From Paenibacillus sp. PL91 (GTDB taxonomy: Bacteria > Bacillota > Bacilli > Paenibacillales > Paenibacillaceae): a DNA stretch of 64,000 bases. Of the stretch, positions 1-10,906 are shown one piece after another. The stretch's first letter is position 1; the number at the start of each line of letters is the position of its first letter. The stretch is taken from the NCBI RefSeq assembly GCF_012935325.2, contig NZ_JABBYG020000001.1, positions 992,001-1,056,000 on the forward strand, given 5' to 3'. Position numbers and translations under genes: made by a program. A model generated the notes under the pieces. The model had not been told where the DNA came from. It ran no database searches and was given only the letters and a program-made list of their open reading frames with translations.

Positions 1-1
1 T

Positions 2-667
2 CCCGCCTGCGAGTTGAAAGATTACCGCTTGGCTATTGCAGCCGGTCATGACGACTGGATTACGCTGGACTTGGGCTGCAAGAAGCCGGCGGACGACAAA
101 ATTTACATCGTACTAGAAGGTACAGCTAGCATTGCCGTATACAGCAATGAAGAGAAAATGACAGGAGCGGTTAGCTTCCATTATAGGCCGGAAGAGCCGT
201 CCAGGCTGAAGAAATTCAATAAAAGCATTTGCTTTAAGGACCTGCTGCCATCCCAGAATATGTATAATCCTGAGAATGTCGTCAATGGCTATTCCAGACC
301 TTATGGCCTGCCGAACGGCTGGATTTCTGAACGCACGGAAAGACAGGAATGGTTGGAATTCTTGTTTGCAAGCCCCAAAAATCTGGACGAAATCCATCTT
401 GTTTTCAATTCGCAGCTGGATTTGGAGCATTTCGACGATCCTATCAAGCCGCTTATCCAAGATTATGATGTGACCTTGACCTTAGAAGACGGAACTGAGA
501 GGGAAATTAAAATCCGTGGCAATTATCTTACGTTGAATAAACATAAGGTGGATGCGAAATGTGTAACCCGAATCCGGTTTGATTTCTGTGCAACTTATGG
601 TTCGCCTTATTTTGAAGTGTTTGCTGTAAAATTGTTTGCTCCTAAAACGACAAGTGAGGTCAGGTGA
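2..667 (+). CDS. C-terminal part of a larger protein, beta-rich discoidin-like tail
   Basis: The reading frame is open to the left edge, so this is the last ~221 residues of a longer gene; the TTG at 14 is only an internal codon. The visible part looks like a beta-sandwich: it has an asparagine-rich stretch with NVVNGYSRPYGLPNGWIS and then alternating hydrophobic strands. From memory, similar tails occur at the end of FAD-dependent oxidoreductase-like proteins of Paenibacillus polysaccharide loci, but no catalytic motif is inside the window, so that is inference. It overlaps the next gene region by a few bases and probably shares its transcript with the SGNH hydrolase. Confidence 0.6.
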   Translation, partial: PACELKDYRLAIAAGHDDWITLDLGCKKPADDKIYIVLEGTASIAVYSNEEKMTGAVSFHYRPEEPSRLKKFNKSICFKDLLPSQNMYNPENVVNGYSRPYGLPNGWISERTERQEWLEFLFASPKNLDEIHLVFNSQLDLEHFDDPIKPLIQDYDVTLTLEDGTEREIKIRGNYLTLNKHKVDAKCVTRIRFDFCATYGSPYFEVFAVKLFAPKTTSEVR

Positions 668-672
668 AGTCG

Positions 673-1881
673 ATGAAGGAATTATTCCCTCGAGGAGGGC
701 TCCCTAATGTCATTCAGAAGCTGGAAAATGGGGAAACCGTGACAATCGTCTATTTCGGCGGCAGTAATACCCGTTCTGAAGGATACAGGGTCATGACGGC
801 GGATTGGCTTCGCGAGCGATATCCCAAGGCGGATATCCGCTCTGTGAATGCAGGCATTTCTGGGACAGGATCGGATTTGGGCTGTGCCCGTTTGGAGACA
901 GATGTACTGCGTCATCAGCCTGATCTAGTGTTTGTTGAATTTGTCGGCAACGATGGCGGAGATTCCAATTCCAAGGCGCGGATCGAAGGAATCGTCCGTC
1001 AAATCCGCAAGCAGAGCCGGTTTACCGATATCCTGTTCGTTTATACGCTGAAGGAGCGGGATGTGGTCGGATTTCAGTCCGGGGAATACCAGAAGGGAGC
1101 TCTTATGCAGGAGGATGTGGCAGACTATTACGGCATTCCTTCGATTCATCTAGGCGTAGCGGTCAGTCACTTGGTATCGGAGGGAAAGCTCGTTTTTACC
1201 GCAAAGTCAGACGTGTCCATTCCCGGAGCAGTTGTTTTTACGCATGATTCGATCCATCCGACCATTCCCGAAGGACATCAGATTTACACGGATACAATCA
1301 CCCGGTCGTTTGAGCAAATTAGCGAACTTCGAGGTCGCGTGGGAAGGGTCGAGCATAACTTGCCTCAGGACCCTTTGGTCCCGGACAATCCATGGGAATA
1401 CGCCGTTATGCTGCCGCTGGAAGGACATGCCGATTTTTCGGCAGGATGGTCCTATATGACCCCCGATGATTTAGCTTTGGTCCGCGAGTATGATTGGTTG
1501 TTCCCTGGTTTATGGCGAGCAGTCGATCCTGGAGAGGCGATCTCGGTGCAGTTCAAAGGCACTCACATCGGGCTGTTCGATATCGGGGGGCCTGATTCCG
1601 GCAGATTGAAGGTGACGGTGGATGGAGGGGAACCCTTCATAGTCGATCGATTCACAACATATAACGATCATAATCGGAATCAGTATGTTTTCTTGCCGGA
1701 GTTCCCGAATGGGAACCATACGGTTCGCTTCGAAGTCGATACCGAGAAGACAGACAAAGCGGCAGTGTTTGAGGCATGCAACAATGAACGAAGTATGGAG
1801 CATGTTCGGCAGCATCCGGATTGGTACGATCAAACGGTGATCCAGCTTGGGAAGTTGTTGTTGGTGCAGCCGCCATTATAA
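673..1881 (+). CDS. SGNH/GDSL-family hydrolase (probable carbohydrate esterase)
   Basis: A protein of about 402 residues. Near the N-terminus YFGGSNT is a GDS-like block with the nucleophile serine, followed by a glycine block (NAGISGTGS), an asparagine block (FVGNDGG), and late DSIHPT supplying the Asp-His pair. These four blocks define the SGNH fold. The C-terminal ~150 residues form a separate beta-rich domain. A GTG at 664 overlaps the upstream stop codon, but AGGTGA lies at proper spacing before ATG 673, so I start there. The family deacetylates or de-esterifies glycans; no signal peptide is evident, suggesting an intracellular role on imported oligosaccharides. The substrate is unknown. 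Confidence 0.85.
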   Translation: MKELFPRGGLPNVIQKLENGETVTIVYFGGSNTRSEGYRVMTADWLRERYPKADIRSVNAGISGTGSDLGCARLETDVLRHQPDLVFVEFVGNDGGDSNSKARIEGIVRQIRKQSRFTDILFVYTLKERDVVGFQSGEYQKGALMQEDVADYYGIPSIHLGVAVSHLVSEGKLVFTAKSDVSIPGAVVFTHDSIHPTIPEGHQIYTDTITRSFEQISELRGRVGRVEHNLPQDPLVPDNPWEYAVMLPLEGHADFSAGWSYMTPDDLALVREYDWLFPGLWRAVDPGEAISVQFKGTHIGLFDIGGPDSGRLKVTVDGGEPFIVDRFTTYNDHNRNQYVFLPEFPNGNHTVRFEVDTEKTDKAAVFEACNNERSMEHVRQHPDWYDQTVIQLGKLLLVQPPL

Positions 1882-1912
1882 TGAATAAAATCGGTTTTGT
1901 TTCCATTGTAAG

Positions 1913-1968
1913 ACCTACATCTTATCTGACTGCAGTTGAGCAATCTAATACGATGTAGGTTTCTTTTT
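1913..1968 (+). terminator. Probable intrinsic terminator after the SGNH gene
   Basis: The 9-bp arms ACCTACATC and GATGTAGGT are perfectly complementary and are followed by a T-rich run (TTTCTTTTTTT). The loop of about 30 nt is long for a terminator, but it can form its own small stem. Confidence 0.6.
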
Positions 1969-2119
1969 TTCACTTAAAATCTTATAAGAAATTGATGAAA
2001 TTAAAGAAATTTCACGATTATGTGACATGCTATGATGAAAAAGACAGAGGGGATTAACCAGACGGATACAGATAATTGCTTCTTTACGATCATTCGAATA
2101 AAGGAGGTTAATATTATTT

Positions 2120-2133
2120 TGTAAGCGCTGTCA
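2120..2133 (+). promoter_or_regulatory. cre-like site (CcpA catabolite repression)
   Basis: TGTAAGCGCTGTCA matches the published cre consensus TGNAANCGNWNNCA at every defined position. It lies 25 bp before the start of the large secreted protein, within its 5' leader. Carbon catabolite repression by CcpA is inferred from the match only. Confidence 0.65.
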
Positions 2134-2157
2134 AAGTATAGAGAGGATGTGAGTTGT

Positions 2158-5100
2158 ATGATAAAAAGGAAGCTGTTTTTGTTAATCGTTTTCATCATGA
2201 CGATGATAGTTCCTTTAAGCCTATTCGGAATAGGGACCGCTAATGCGGAGACCTTGCCGTATAAGACAGTCATCATCGATGACGGTAGCATCACGATCGA
2301 TGGTGTTGTGACCCCTGATCCGGATAACGCGAATAACGGATACTCGGCTCCGAATTGGACCACAAGTACTGCGGTGAAAGGTTATGATAATTCCAGTTCC
2401 AAATATACGAGTACAGCAGGTAGAACCGTATCATGGAATCCACGATTGGAAGCAGGAACAGCAAAAATATCGTTGTACAAGCTTAACTGGGAGGACAAAG
2501 CGGATAGCAATGTAAAAATCGAAATCGTTCATAACGGGATAACGGATGTTCTGTTTATGGATTTGAGACCTTCATCCGGTGCGCCTCCGGGATGGGTTGA
2601 TTTGGGGGAGTACTATTTTTCCGGGGTTGGTGAAGAATTCGTTAAATTGACTCGGTCTACGAGCACCTCCAGCACGATACTTACTCGTGCTGATGCGGTC
2701 AAGTTCGAAGGGAATATTCAGCAAAAAGAGCCTCACAAGACGATCATCATTGATGATGGAAGCATCACGATTGATGGTGTCGTCACCACCGATGTAAATA
2801 ACGCGAATAACGGGTACTCCGCTCCTTATTGGACCACAAGTACGGGAGTGAAGGGATATAATAATTCCAGTTCCCAATATACCGATGCTGTAGGAAGAAG
2901 CATCACATGGAATCCGCGATTGGAAGCAGGGACGGCGAGAATTTCGTTCAACAAGCTAAATTGGGCGGATAAAGCAGATAGTAATGTGAAAATCGAAATT
3001 GTTCACAACGGGATTACGGATGTCATGTTCATGGATCTGAGGCCCTCTTCTGGCCCATCAGTTGGATGGGTTGATTTGGGGTCATATTATTTCAGTGGTG
3101 ATGACAGCGAATTTGTCAGGCTGACTCGAACGCAACCTACGACCGGAACGATCATTACGCGAGCCGATGCGGTCAAGTTCGAAGGGAATATCCGGCAGCA
3201 AGCTCCGCCGTTGCCTCCGCTGCGCAGCCGTACATTGGCGAATCTCAGTTATACGGAAAAAGGCAGCATCGAGAATGCTGGCTATAAGGCGACCTTCTAT
3301 GAAGCAGCTTGGGATGGAGGCAAATCCATCGTTCGTGATATGTTCTACAAGGACACGGATACGGGGAACTGGGTGCCTGTCAATAATGTGGAGGAAAGAC
3401 TTGAAGAACAATGGGTTTTATTGGATGGGAATGCGGGGAGTCGAACCAATTACTACGATACGATGAACAAACGCTGGATTACATTCGACGAGATCGATTT
3501 CCCCGACAGCCACACTGCGATATTAACCGATTCTTCACATGGAAGCGATTACGATTTACAAGTGAACTGGTCCATGTCAGGGAACAAACCTGATGTTTCC
3601 TTCGCCTTTACACCTCGCCGGGATGGCAATTATGTGATCGGCTATCAGTCTTTCACAACAGAACAAATCTCTGGCGTCAATGAAGTGTTAAATGGATTCA
3701 GGTCGCATGCAAAAATGGTAGGTTCGGTGGAATCAACAAGCTTAAGGGAGCTGAGCGCTCCGATGAGTCTGGTTGAAAAGAATGACGGCGCGGGGAACGC
3801 TTTTTCGTATGGCGTATTTGTACCGTCGGAAGAGCTTCCAATCGAATTTGAACCGACGGGAGGCGTTACGAAACAACGGCTTGGGATGAGTCTTGTCAAC
3901 AACGAAGGCAGCGTGCAGCCGATCCTTTATGCTCCTCAGCTAGGAACTTATTCGCAAATGACCGCGGAAAGCACATATCAATTTCATATGGGGCTAATCG
4001 CTGAAAACAGCAGTCTATATGAGGTCTACGGGGATATTCTTCGCAGTGAATACGGTTATTCGGCATACCGGGAAAATGTCGCCGATCAGTCGCTTACTGA
4101 CGCGATGTTCAATATGATCGATCTGCTTAAGATAGAGCCGCAGGGGGACGACTCTGTTAATTATGTCCCATCGCCCAGCGGGTGGTGGAGCCGTGCCAAG
4201 GGCTTTATTGATATCGAGAACGAGGATAGCGTTCGAACAACATCGAATGCGGTTCTTCTGGGGGCTTACTATTTGACCGGGGATGACCAGCTTTACGATA
4301 CGAGAGCGCTGCCGTCCATCCAGTATGGTGTATCTCGAAATGGTATCGGTTGGTCGCCGACGCAGAAGAAAGTATACGGCGTGCCTTCATTATGGAAAAT
4401 GGCAACCTTGCCGTTCGATTTTTCAAGCGTATCCGCTGTCAATCAAATGATGGGGACTTCGGCAGGAATTGAGGCGCTGGCGCAGGAAGAGTACCTTGTG
4501 CGTGATCCTGACCAGAAAGATCGGGGGCCTGTCATTCAGCCACTTATGATGTATCGTATGACAGGGGAAGCGCAGTATTTACAGGCTGCCAAGGCTGCAG
4601 CCGACAGCTATATCATTCAACATATCGATACTCCTGCATCCGTGAATGTGAATAAAAATGAGTTTATTTATTATTATAGCAAGCTGTGGATGGAGATCTT
4701 GGAGCTTTACGAGGAAACGAAGGATCCCAAATACTTGAATGCCGCGTACAAGGAAGCCAAACAGTACGCCACGATGTTCGTTGCTCGACCGGTTCCTGAA
4801 GGCACGGTTACGATTCCGCAGCCGGAGACGTATAATTACGCGGAGTCGTTCCATTGGCCGGAAAGTGGTAAATACGATTATCCTAGGAGCAAGCTCCCTG
4901 AAGACGTAGCCGGGGGCGTACAAGCGGAAAGTTGGCTAGTTTCGCCCAACGGGTTGACATTTGAGGCGGGAAGTACAACTGGCTATTATCGTATGAATGC
5001 GCAGGAGGCTCCCTTCATGCTGAGATTGTCGCTCTATACAGGCGATAAACTGCTGCACGATATCGCTCATAATGCGGTCATCGGACGATATTCCAGCTAT

Positions 5101-7764
5101 CCAGGTTATTACTATAAGGGCTTCGCTATTAGTCAATTGGAGCCGAATTTTCCACTGGAAGGTCCAAGCGGGGCTACTTCCATCTATTATCACCATATGC
5201 CGGCGCAGCTCGGGCAAACGATGGATTATCTGATTAGCGAACAATCGCTGAAATCGAATGGGAGTATTTCATTCCCTTCCGTATTCGAAACTAATTTTTT
5301 ATGGTTCAAATATCATCTCTATGGGAATAAACCAGGTTATTTTTACGGCAATTCCGACGTTTGGCTCTGGATGCCCAAGGGGATTATCCAGACCAATCAT
5401 CCACAATTGAACTGGATAACGGGAAAGAGCGGGAATAAATTCTACATTGGATTAAGCAACGAATCGACAGCTGAAGTACAAACTCCGATCGAATTGAATG
5501 CGCAAATCATTGGGTTCAACTCGGCACAAGATTATACCGTAACCATCATCCGCGACAATGGCACACCAGAACAAGGGGTTATGAGAGGTGGAATCATTAA
5601 CGCCACGGTTTCAAGCAAGGGAATAACCGCTATCATTGTGGAGGGGCTAGATATTGATGTGCCGCTGCACCAGGTCAGAACTGCCGATACATCGGATGCA
5701 AGCTATTTCTTCGATATCCACAGTCCAATTGATGCTGTTAAAGGCATGCTAATCGTCAAGCCCGACGAAACGTCCTATGATGCTTACGTGCAGGCAAAAA
5801 CGACAAAACCGGCGACGATCCATTACTCCTTGGATGGCGGGGCCACGTACACAACCGTTCCAGATACGATATATCCGATGGAATGGTCGATACGGGTAAA
5901 TGATTTATCCCAAACCTTCACTTATTATGTGGAATCGGAAGGAAAACAGACACGCAAGCGGACGCTATATCTGCCTGATCAGGTGACGGTAACTCCGGTC
6001 CAACCGGATTGGCAGGATGGATCATCCATCATTGTGGATAATACGGAGGCGGATACAGAAGGCGTCTGGATACGAGATACAACGGCCAATGACTATTACT
6101 ACGATAATTATGTATATGCGAAATCGTCTTCCGGCACAGCGACAAGCAAGATTCTCTGGCGGCCGGAACTGCCGGAAAGTGTCACTTATAGCGTGTATTA
6201 CAAGCTTCCGCAAATAACCGCCACAAGTGAAAATTGGGCAACGAATGCCTCTTTTACCGTTTATTATAGCGGGGGCTCCGAGACGGTTACCGTTGATGAG
6301 ACAACGGCCAATGGGACGTGGGTGTTCCTGGGAGCTTATCCTTTTGCAGCAGGCGATAGTGGGTATGTGGAATTAACCAATAAGGCCAACAAGTCACGGG
6401 TAGTTGCCGATGCAATGATGTGGGTGGACCCTAATAAGACGCCGCAATTGGAGTCAGTGGCCATCATGTCGGATCGGGACGAACTGCAGATGACTCAAGC
6501 TGCTCAACTGAACGTAACCGGCTATTTGGATAACGGCCTGATCGGTGATTTGGCACATGCAAACTTGCAGTATTTCGTTGATAGAACCGATCTGGCTGAA
6601 GTGGACAGTAACGGTTTGTTGACCCTGCAAAGCCTCGATGGGGAAACGGAACACATCGAGGTGTGGGCCACTGTAACGATTGACGGAGTGACCTTAACAA
6701 CACCGCCTTTGACAATATCGATCAGGGACCTGACAATTATTGTCGACAGCACGAATACGAACGGATTATACGCTAAGGAAGGGTCTTGGAGCCAAAGCAA
6801 TTTAGCCGGATACAAAATTGGTGTTAAGTCCCGTTACTCTACAGTTCAAGGATCATCGGCGACGTGGAAGGCGATGTTTCCAGAGGGGAGATATACGGTC
6901 TCCATCTACAAGCTCGTCCATACAACGGCTAACGATAGTCATGTCAAAGTAGACGTGAAGCACAAGTCGGTTACCGAGGTCACGTATATCGATGCGACAG
7001 TTGGCTCGTCGGGTTGGGTTAATCTTGGAACGTTCGACTTTACAGGAGACGGCAGCGAGTATGTTCGATTAACCAGGGAAACTCCGACAACTGTAGATCC
7101 GCCAACCCTTCCTGCCGATATGATCTATACGAGGGCTGATGCAGTCAAGTTCGAACGGCATTCCGTCAGTCCGGCTATGCATGCGGACGGGGTGCCAGGT
7201 AAACCGACACTTTCGAATAATAGTGGTGTTGCGACAGGCTTACATGATGGCAATTATGAGGTTACGATGAACATGTGGTGGGGAAACAATGGCTCACAGT
7301 ATAAGTTGTTCGAGAATGGCCAATTGATCCAAACGAAGTCACTGCCCGATGCATCGCCGGCAGCCCAGACTTCCATTATTCCTATTCAAGGTAAGCCAAA
7401 CGGAACCTATGTGTATACATGTGAGTTATCGAATTTGTATGGAACGACTTCATGTGATCCACACACCGTCACCGTGGCTGATGCGAATCCTGGCAAACCT
7501 GTGTTGTCCAGCAACAACTGGGATCAAGGTGGGAACTATACCATTACTGCCAATATGTGGTGGGGCACGAACGCAGCACAATATCGATTATATGAAAATG
7601 GCGAACTTATTGAAACGCAGTCTTTATCTCCACAAACACCAAGTGCCCAATCGGCCATTACACAAATTTCAGGCAAAGCTCCAGGCATTTATCAATATCG
7701 CGGCGAGTTTATGAATCGAAGTGGAACAACGGTAAGTGATATTATAGAAATTATTGTAAAATAA
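2158..7764 (+). CDS. Large secreted multidomain protein, probable polysaccharide-degrading enzyme
   Basis: About 1868 residues. It starts with a signal peptide (KRK, hydrophobic stretch, ANA cleavage motif). Two nearly identical ~145-residue beta modules follow (each beginning ...[15 protein letters not shown]... and ending RADAVKFEG), resembling golvesin C-terminal-type domains. A middle region of roughly 750 residues has a beta-sandwich start followed by a helical repeat part ([37 protein letters not shown]), typical of an (alpha/alpha) toroid glycosidase or lyase. Further beta modules, a third golvesin-like domain near residue 1530, and two C-terminal ~95-residue repeats with MWWGNN/MWWGTN follow; similar repeats end Paenibacillus glycanases. 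ATG 2158 is chosen over GTG 2149 because GAGAGG is better spaced. The catalytic class cannot be assigned. Confidence 0.85.
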   Translation: MIKRKLFLLIVFIMTMIVPLSLFGIGTANAETLPYKTVIIDDGSITIDGVVTPDPDNANNGYSAPNWTTSTAVKGYDNSSSKYTSTAGRTVSWNPRLEAGTAKISLYKLNWEDKADSNVKIEIVHNGITDVLFMDLRPSSGAPPGWVDLGEYYFSGVGEEFVKLTRSTSTSSTILTRADAVKFEGNIQQKEPHKTIIIDDGSITIDGVVTTDVNNANNGYSAPYWTTSTGVKGYNNSSSQYTDAVGRSITWNPRLEAGTARISFNKLNWADKADSNVKIEIVHNGITDVMFMDLRPSSGPSVGWVDLGSYYFSGDDSEFVRLTRTQPTTGTIITRADAVKFEGNIRQQAPPLPPLRSRTLANLSYTEKGSIENAGYKATFYEAAWDGGKSIVRDMFYKDTDTGNWVPVNNVEERLEEQWVLLDGNAGSRTNYYDTMNKRWITFDEIDFPDSHTAILTDSSHGSDYDLQVNWSMSGNKPDVSFAFTPRRDGNYVIGYQSFTTEQISGVNEVLNGFRSHAKMVGSVESTSLRELSAPMSLVEKNDGAGNAFSYGVFVPSEELPIEFEPTGGVTKQRLGMSLVNNEGSVQPILYAPQLGTYSQMTAESTYQFHMGLIAENSSLYEVYGDILRSEYGYSAYRENVADQSLTDAMFNMIDLLKIEPQGDDSVNYVPSPSGWWSRAKGFIDIENEDSVRTTSNAVLLGAYYLTGDDQLYDTRALPSIQYGVSRNGIGWSPTQKKVYGVPSLWKMATLPFDFSSVSAVNQMMGTSAGIEALAQEEYLVRDPDQKDRGPVIQPLMMYRMTGEAQYLQAAKAAADSYIIQHIDTPASVNVNKNEFIYYYSKLWMEILELYEETKDPKYLNAAYKEAKQYATMFVARPVPEGTVTIPQPETYNYAESFHWPESGKYDYPRSKLPEDVAGGVQAESWLVSPNGLTFEAGSTTGYYRMNAQEAPFMLRLSLYTGDKLLHDIAHNAVIGRYSSYPGYYYKGFAISQLEPNFPLEGPSGATSIYYHHMPAQLGQTMDYLISEQSLKSNGSISFPSVFETNFLWFKYHLYGNKPGYFYGNSDVWLWMPKGIIQTNHPQLNWITGKSGNKFYIGLSNESTAEVQTPIELNAQIIGFNSAQDYTVTIIRDNGTPEQGVMRGGIINATVSSKGITAIIVEGLDIDVPLHQVRTADTSDASYFFDIHSPIDAVKGMLIVKPDETSYDAYVQAKTTKPATIHYSLDGGATYTTVPDTIYPMEWSIRVNDLSQTFTYYVESEGKQTRKRTLYLPDQVTVTPVQPDWQDGSSIIVDNTEADTEGVWIRDTTANDYYYDNYVYAKSSSGTATSKILWRPELPESVTYSVYYKLPQITATSENWATNASFTVYYSGGSETVTVDETTANGTWVFLGAYPFAAGDSGYVELTNKANKSRVVADAMMWVDPNKTPQLESVAIMSDRDELQMTQAAQLNVTGYLDNGLIGDLAHANLQYFVDRTDLAEVDSNGLLTLQSLDGETEHIEVWATVTIDGVTLTTPPLTISIRDLTIIVDSTNTNGLYAKEGSWSQSNLAGYKIGVKSRYSTVQGSSATWKAMFPEGRYTVSIYKLVHTTANDSHVKVDVKHKSVTEVTYIDATVGSSGWVNLGTFDFTGDGSEYVRLTRETPTTVDPPTLPADMIYTRADAVKFERHSVSPAMHADGVPGKPTLSNNSGVATGLHDGNYEVTMNMWWGNNGSQYKLFENGQLIQTKSLPDASPAAQTSIIPIQGKPNGTYVYTCELSNLYGTTSCDPHTVTVADANPGKPVLSSNNWDQGGNYTITANMWWGTNAAQYRLYENGELIETQSLSPQTPSAQSAITQISGKAPGIYQYRGEFMNRSGTTVSDIIEIIVK

Positions 7765-7772
7765 TCCTAAGA

Positions 7773-7808
7773 GCTGAGTGGATGAGAACGATCCATTCGG
7801 CTTTTTTA
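7773..7808 (+). terminator. Intrinsic terminator of the large secreted protein gene
   Basis: An 11-bp stem (GCTGAGTGGAT with ATCCATTCGGC, including two G-T pairs) and a 7-nt loop are followed by TTTTTT, starting 9 bases after the stop codon. Confidence 0.85.
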
Positions 7809-8274
7809 TTTCTTGGAATTTAGTAATGAACTATGCAAAATGCATTTAGGTCTAATCCGATTCCTGTCAAAGATACTCATAGACATGCATGATTGAGGAG
7901 CTTGCAGAGTTGCGCGGCTGTTCTAATGAAAGTCTCAAAGCTATGTAAAATAATTACTTCAACACTTATAGAAGAGTATGTTTATAAATTTGTGTCATTT
8001 TAATGTAAGGAGTTTTTTTGTCCAAAGACAACGAAAAGACTTGCGTAAGCGTAAATTGATTTTCCACTTTGTACACTTCTTCACAAAACTCGTATTTTGT
8101 ACATATGTCTGTATGAAGACTCAAAGCCTTGTGCATCAAGACTTCTTATTATATGTCGGATGACAAGAACTTGATCCCATTCCCTGCGAGAATAAGCAAA
8201 ACAAGAAAAAAAATACTTGCAATGTCAATCTCAATACATACTGATCGACATATTCACGAAGCTCTTTGTTTTCT
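7809..8274. other. Non-coding stretch with an insertion-element-like end
   Basis: I see no convincing gene; a 61-codon frame at 7978-8163 has no ribosome binding site and low-complexity composition. At 8158-8192 the minus strand carries a GGGAATGGGATCAAGTTC motif followed by TTGTCATCCGAC. The same motif recurs near 24782, 26013 and 42676, so it is probably a relic of one insertion-sequence family. Confidence 0.45.
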
Positions 8275-8402
8275 GCGCTAAACTGCCCGTTACTTTAACG
8301 AACAACGGCAGCCGATCGTGAGGCCGGCTGCCTTTCATTCTCCTGATATTGAAAGTCCCTCGTTAAACTTGCGAAGGGACTAACTTCTCCCATTAGTTTA
8401 CC
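8275..8402 (-). repeat. Cassette-boundary repeat (attC-like), copy 1, diverged
   Basis: On the plus strand it reads half-site GCGCTAAACTGCCCGTTACT (8276-8295), a class 1 hairpin with arms GGCAGCCG/CGGCTGCC (8307-8332), an extra small stem GTCCCT/AGGGAC, then a diverged second half-site (CTAACTTCTCCCATTAG, 8380-8396). It marks the left edge of the array and lies directly downstream of the peptidase gene, the position of an attC site in a cassette. Confidence 0.6.
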
Positions 8403-8414
8403 GTACAAACAGGG

Positions 8415-9077
8415 TCAAAACAGTTTCCAATGCCCTTCGGAGACAACTTCGACTGCTCCGTCGATCACTTTGATCGCGGTCTGATCATCCATCGCATACG
8501 CAGGACCTTGCATCCCAGCGGCCCAACTCTCTGCAGCAGCCATGGTGTTTTCAGGCAGCATCTCGTGGTCCAGATGTGGAAACATTGCAAAATCAACCAG
8601 TCCCAGCGTTTCATCGCCACCGCTCGGCGGAGTCCAGCCAAGGAAGAATTCCCCGATGTTAGGTGCCATCACCATACTCCCGGCGCTCATTCCCACATAA
8701 ACTGCCTGCAGAGATGGCAACAGGTCTGCCAGTCCGGACTTCCGCATCCAGTGGCACAGATAGAGGGCGTCACCACCCGCCACCAGCAGGACGTCCGTCT
8801 CCCGGACTAGCGGCACCCATCGGTCTTTGTCGATACTTGGCAGCGCTGTGAGCTCCAGCACGCCGACGGACTTCCAGCCCAGGTCGACCATGGGATTCTC
8901 CTCATTCCCGCTGATGAATTTCCAAGTTTTGACGCCTGGGCCGACCCAGGGGTGTCCGTACATCGCGGTGGGGATGCACAGGGCGTTGGAGTCGGCGATC
9001 GGCTTGCCCAGCATATCAATTAGCGCATTATGTATGCTTTTGTTATTGATGCCTGCAGATGTAAGCAGAAATTTCAT
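8415..9077 (-). CDS. Peptidase E-like (S51 family) serine peptidase
   Basis: About 220 residues with the S51/type 1 glutamine amidotransferase-like pattern: VLLVAGGDALYL before the nucleophile elbow GMSAGS (Ser about 131). S51 enzymes of the PepE type cleave Asp-X dipeptides in the cytoplasm; the specificity here is unproven. The longer open frame to 9182 runs into the repeat. ATG 9077 is preceded by AAGGAG at good spacing, so I use it. It forms a complete single-gene unit between two repeats, on the same strand as its neighbours. Confidence 0.8.
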   Translation of the reverse strand: MKFLLTSAGINNKSIHNALIDMLGKPIADSNALCIPTAMYGHPWVGPGVKTWKFISGNEENPMVDLGWKSVGVLELTALPSIDKDRWVPLVRETDVLLVAGGDALYLCHWMRKSGLADLLPSLQAVYVGMSAGSMVMAPNIGEFFLGWTPPSGGDETLGLVDFAMFPHLDHEMLPENTMAAAESWAAGMQGPAYAMDDQTAIKVIDGAVEVVSEGHWKLF

Positions 9078-9118
9078 AACTTCACTCCTTTGCGTGCCTA
9101 AAGTGTTCGAAAATATGA

Positions 9119-9219
9119 TTGAACTATCCTGCCCGTAACTTCTACGAACAACGGTAGCCGATCGTATGACGCTTGCCGTCATGTCATGGTTTAATTAACG
9201 TGTCCCGTTAGTTCAATCG
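9119..9219 (-). repeat. Cassette-boundary repeat (attC-like), copy 2
   Basis: Plus-strand half-site AACTATCCTGCCCGTAACTT (9122-9141), a degenerate class 1 hairpin (9150-9180), and half-site TTAACGTGTCCCGTTAGTTC (9195-9214). The stop codon of the next gene lies inside the second half-site. Confidence 0.75.
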
Positions 9220-9500
9220 TATTTCTTTAAAAAATCAATAAAGGCTTCCAGTAATTTGCTTGCTAAATGAAAATGGTCAGACTCTAACTGAGTATATAAA
9301 ATAAGTTCTAATTCATTAATTAACTCACTTATTTCATTTGAAAATTCTTTATAAAACTTGTCCGGTATCAAAGCGGTATATAGCCTGCTCTGTAGTTCTT
9401 CAATTCCAAACTCCTTGTTCATAAACCGACTTACTAGTACTTCAAATTTTAGCTTAATCTTAAATTTTTCTGAGATGAGAGCTATATTGCTCTTCCTCAA
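9213..9500 (-). CDS. Small hypothetical protein, second gene of an overlapping pair
   Basis: 95 residues, predicted mostly helical (ELINELELILYTQLESDHFH). I do not recognise the family. It starts with TTG inside the end of the preceding gene (about 40 bp overlap), suggesting translational coupling, and its TGA is inside the repeat half-site. The size, the acidic helical character and the pairing recall immunity-type proteins, but this is a guess from style alone. Confidence 0.6.
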   Translation of the reverse strand: MRKSNIALISEKFKIKLKFEVLVSRFMNKEFGIEELQSRLYTALIPDKFYKEFSNEISELINELELILYTQLESDHFHLASKLLEAFIDFLKKYD

Positions 9501-9921
9501 ACGTCATCTGAGGGATCTTATCAAGCCAATGAACTTTCGAACCAATCCCTTCGCATCCCAGAAGCATATCTTCCCTGGTACTCATATCAATACCAACTTG
9601 CTTCCAGATAATGTACCCCTCTGCTTTAATTACATTTGCAACAATTACTGTACACGACAAATCACAATCATCTGGGCACATTAGTAATGGCAAAACAACC
9701 TCTTTGCTTGCTGAATTGAACCTTCCTTTAATACATTCTTTCTCTTTCAAGTCGTAGACCCAATCAATAATTGTTGGGATCATGCCCAGAAGGTTATTTG
9801 AAGGATAATAATTGTGAAGCAATAAATCCAGTGGAGTACCATCAATGACGATAGTGTGATGTTCAACTTTACAGTACTCACTCTTCATCGTTACGACTGC
9901 CATTTTATTCACCAGTCCCAT
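9460..9921 (-). CDS. Hypothetical protein, first gene of an overlapping pair
   Basis: 153 residues, with mixed strands and helices. The visible features are HHTIVIDGTPLDLLLH near the N-terminus and MCPDDCDLSC in the middle. I do not recognise a named family. ATG 9921 has GAGGTG eight bases upstream. It overlaps the following 95-residue gene and shares its unit. Proteins of this style are often found as cytoplasmic immunity or orphan accessory proteins, which is inference. Confidence 0.65.
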   Translation of the reverse strand: MGLVNKMAVVTMKSEYCKVEHHTIVIDGTPLDLLLHNYYPSNNLLGMIPTIIDWVYDLKEKECIKGRFNSASKEVVLPLLMCPDDCDLSCTVIVANVIKAEGYIIWKQVGIDMSTREDMLLGCEGIGSKVHWLDKIPQMTFEEEQYSSHLRKI

Positions 9922-9978
9922 TGTTTAGACACCTCACTTTAAGCAATTACCACAACAATATTGTGCCACGATTTACTC

Positions 9979-10001
9979 CGCTAACCTGCCCTTAGGCTTA
10001 T
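9979..10001 (-). repeat. Half-site of the cassette repeat, solo
   Basis: CGCTAACCTGCCCTTAGGCT is a near-consensus second half-site (CGCTAACCTGCCCGTTAGCT). No hairpin follows at the usual distance; the matching hairpin and first half-site lie 180 bp away at 10178-10244. The DNA between (10002-10177) holds no gene and is probably a decayed unit. Confidence 0.6.
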
Positions 10002-10177
10002 TTGGTAACTACCGCTACTTGGAAGGTGTGACAAGACGCTAGAAGAAGCGACGATATAGTTCTCGTCTCCGCTCTCCGCGCAATTGTGCATAGTTGGTTT
10101 TTTCTGAGTCATCTCTACAGTAACAGTGAACATAAAATCAACTCTTCTATTGTTTAGTATGAAACTCCATTTGGATA

Positions 10178-10244
10178 GGTCCCCGATCGTGTTGGCTGGC
10201 TACAATTATGTATTATTTAGCTAACGTGTCCCGTTAGTTGAACG
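10178..10244 (-). repeat. Half-site plus degenerate hairpin of the cassette repeat
   Basis: A degenerate class 1 hairpin (CCCGATCGTGTTGGCTGG) is followed by a clean half-site, TAGCTAACGTGTCCCGTTAG (10218-10237). It lies about 80 bp downstream of the SRPBCC gene. Confidence 0.6.
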
Positions 10245-10320
10245 ATTGGTTATCAAGATTTAGGTGTCAACTTCTTGTCGGGGTCATGTACTTTAGTCCA
10301 TCCATCCGTTTTCAATGGTT

Positions 10321-10749
10321 CTAAAACTTCCGTTTATGATACGGAAGACCCTCGCCTTCTTCGCAATACTGTTTAAGACTGTACAAAAAAATAGCCCAGT
10401 TATAATTACATACGCGATAAAATACGGTCACTTCCTCCCAATTCATCTGACGAAAAACGATTGAAGTCTTCCCGTTTTTTTCCTCCATATCAAAAGAAAT
10501 AGTCGTACCTATCCATTCAGGATCTGAATCAACACAGTGCCACAAAATCTTTTTATCCGTAACAAGCTCATCAACTCGCATCTTTGTTAAGCCTTTTCCG
10601 CCGAATCTGAACTCATTTATACAACCGATCTGATCATTGACTATTAGTTCATTTGTCCATATTTCTGAAAGTCCTTTTGCAGTGGTTAATGCTTCATATA
10701 CCCTTGAAGCTGGAACATTCACATTCTGTAAGTGCTCGATATTTGCCAT
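10321..10749 (-). CDS. SRPBCC/AHSA1-like START-fold protein
   Basis: About 142 residues with the fold's usual order: an N-terminal strand (VNVPASRVYEALTTAKGLSEIWT), a central sheet (NEFRFGGKG..., ILWHCVDSDPEWIGTTISF) and a long C-terminal helix with the conserved W (NWAIFLYSLKQYCEEGEG). The family binds hydrophobic ligands and includes Aha1-like proteins; the ligand here is unknown. The second ATG (10749) is better spaced from AAGGGG than the ATG at 10758. It is a single-gene unit bounded by repeats. Confidence 0.8.
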   Translation of the reverse strand: MANIEHLQNVNVPASRVYEALTTAKGLSEIWTNELIVNDQIGCINEFRFGGKGLTKMRVDELVTDKKILWHCVDSDPEWIGTTISFDMEEKNGKTSIVFRQMNWEEVTVFYRVCNYNWAIFLYSLKQYCEEGEGLPYHKRKF

Positions 10750-10906
10750 ATTTCTCATTCCCCTTCTTTATAAGGATTTATTTTATGTAATTATTTGTCT
10801 GCGAATATATTCAGAAATTTCAAAATCTCCTTAGATTATACTATGGTATGGTTGATGTGATTTCTTATCGATTGCTCATTTTTAAAATTACGCATATGGA
10901 AGGTTG

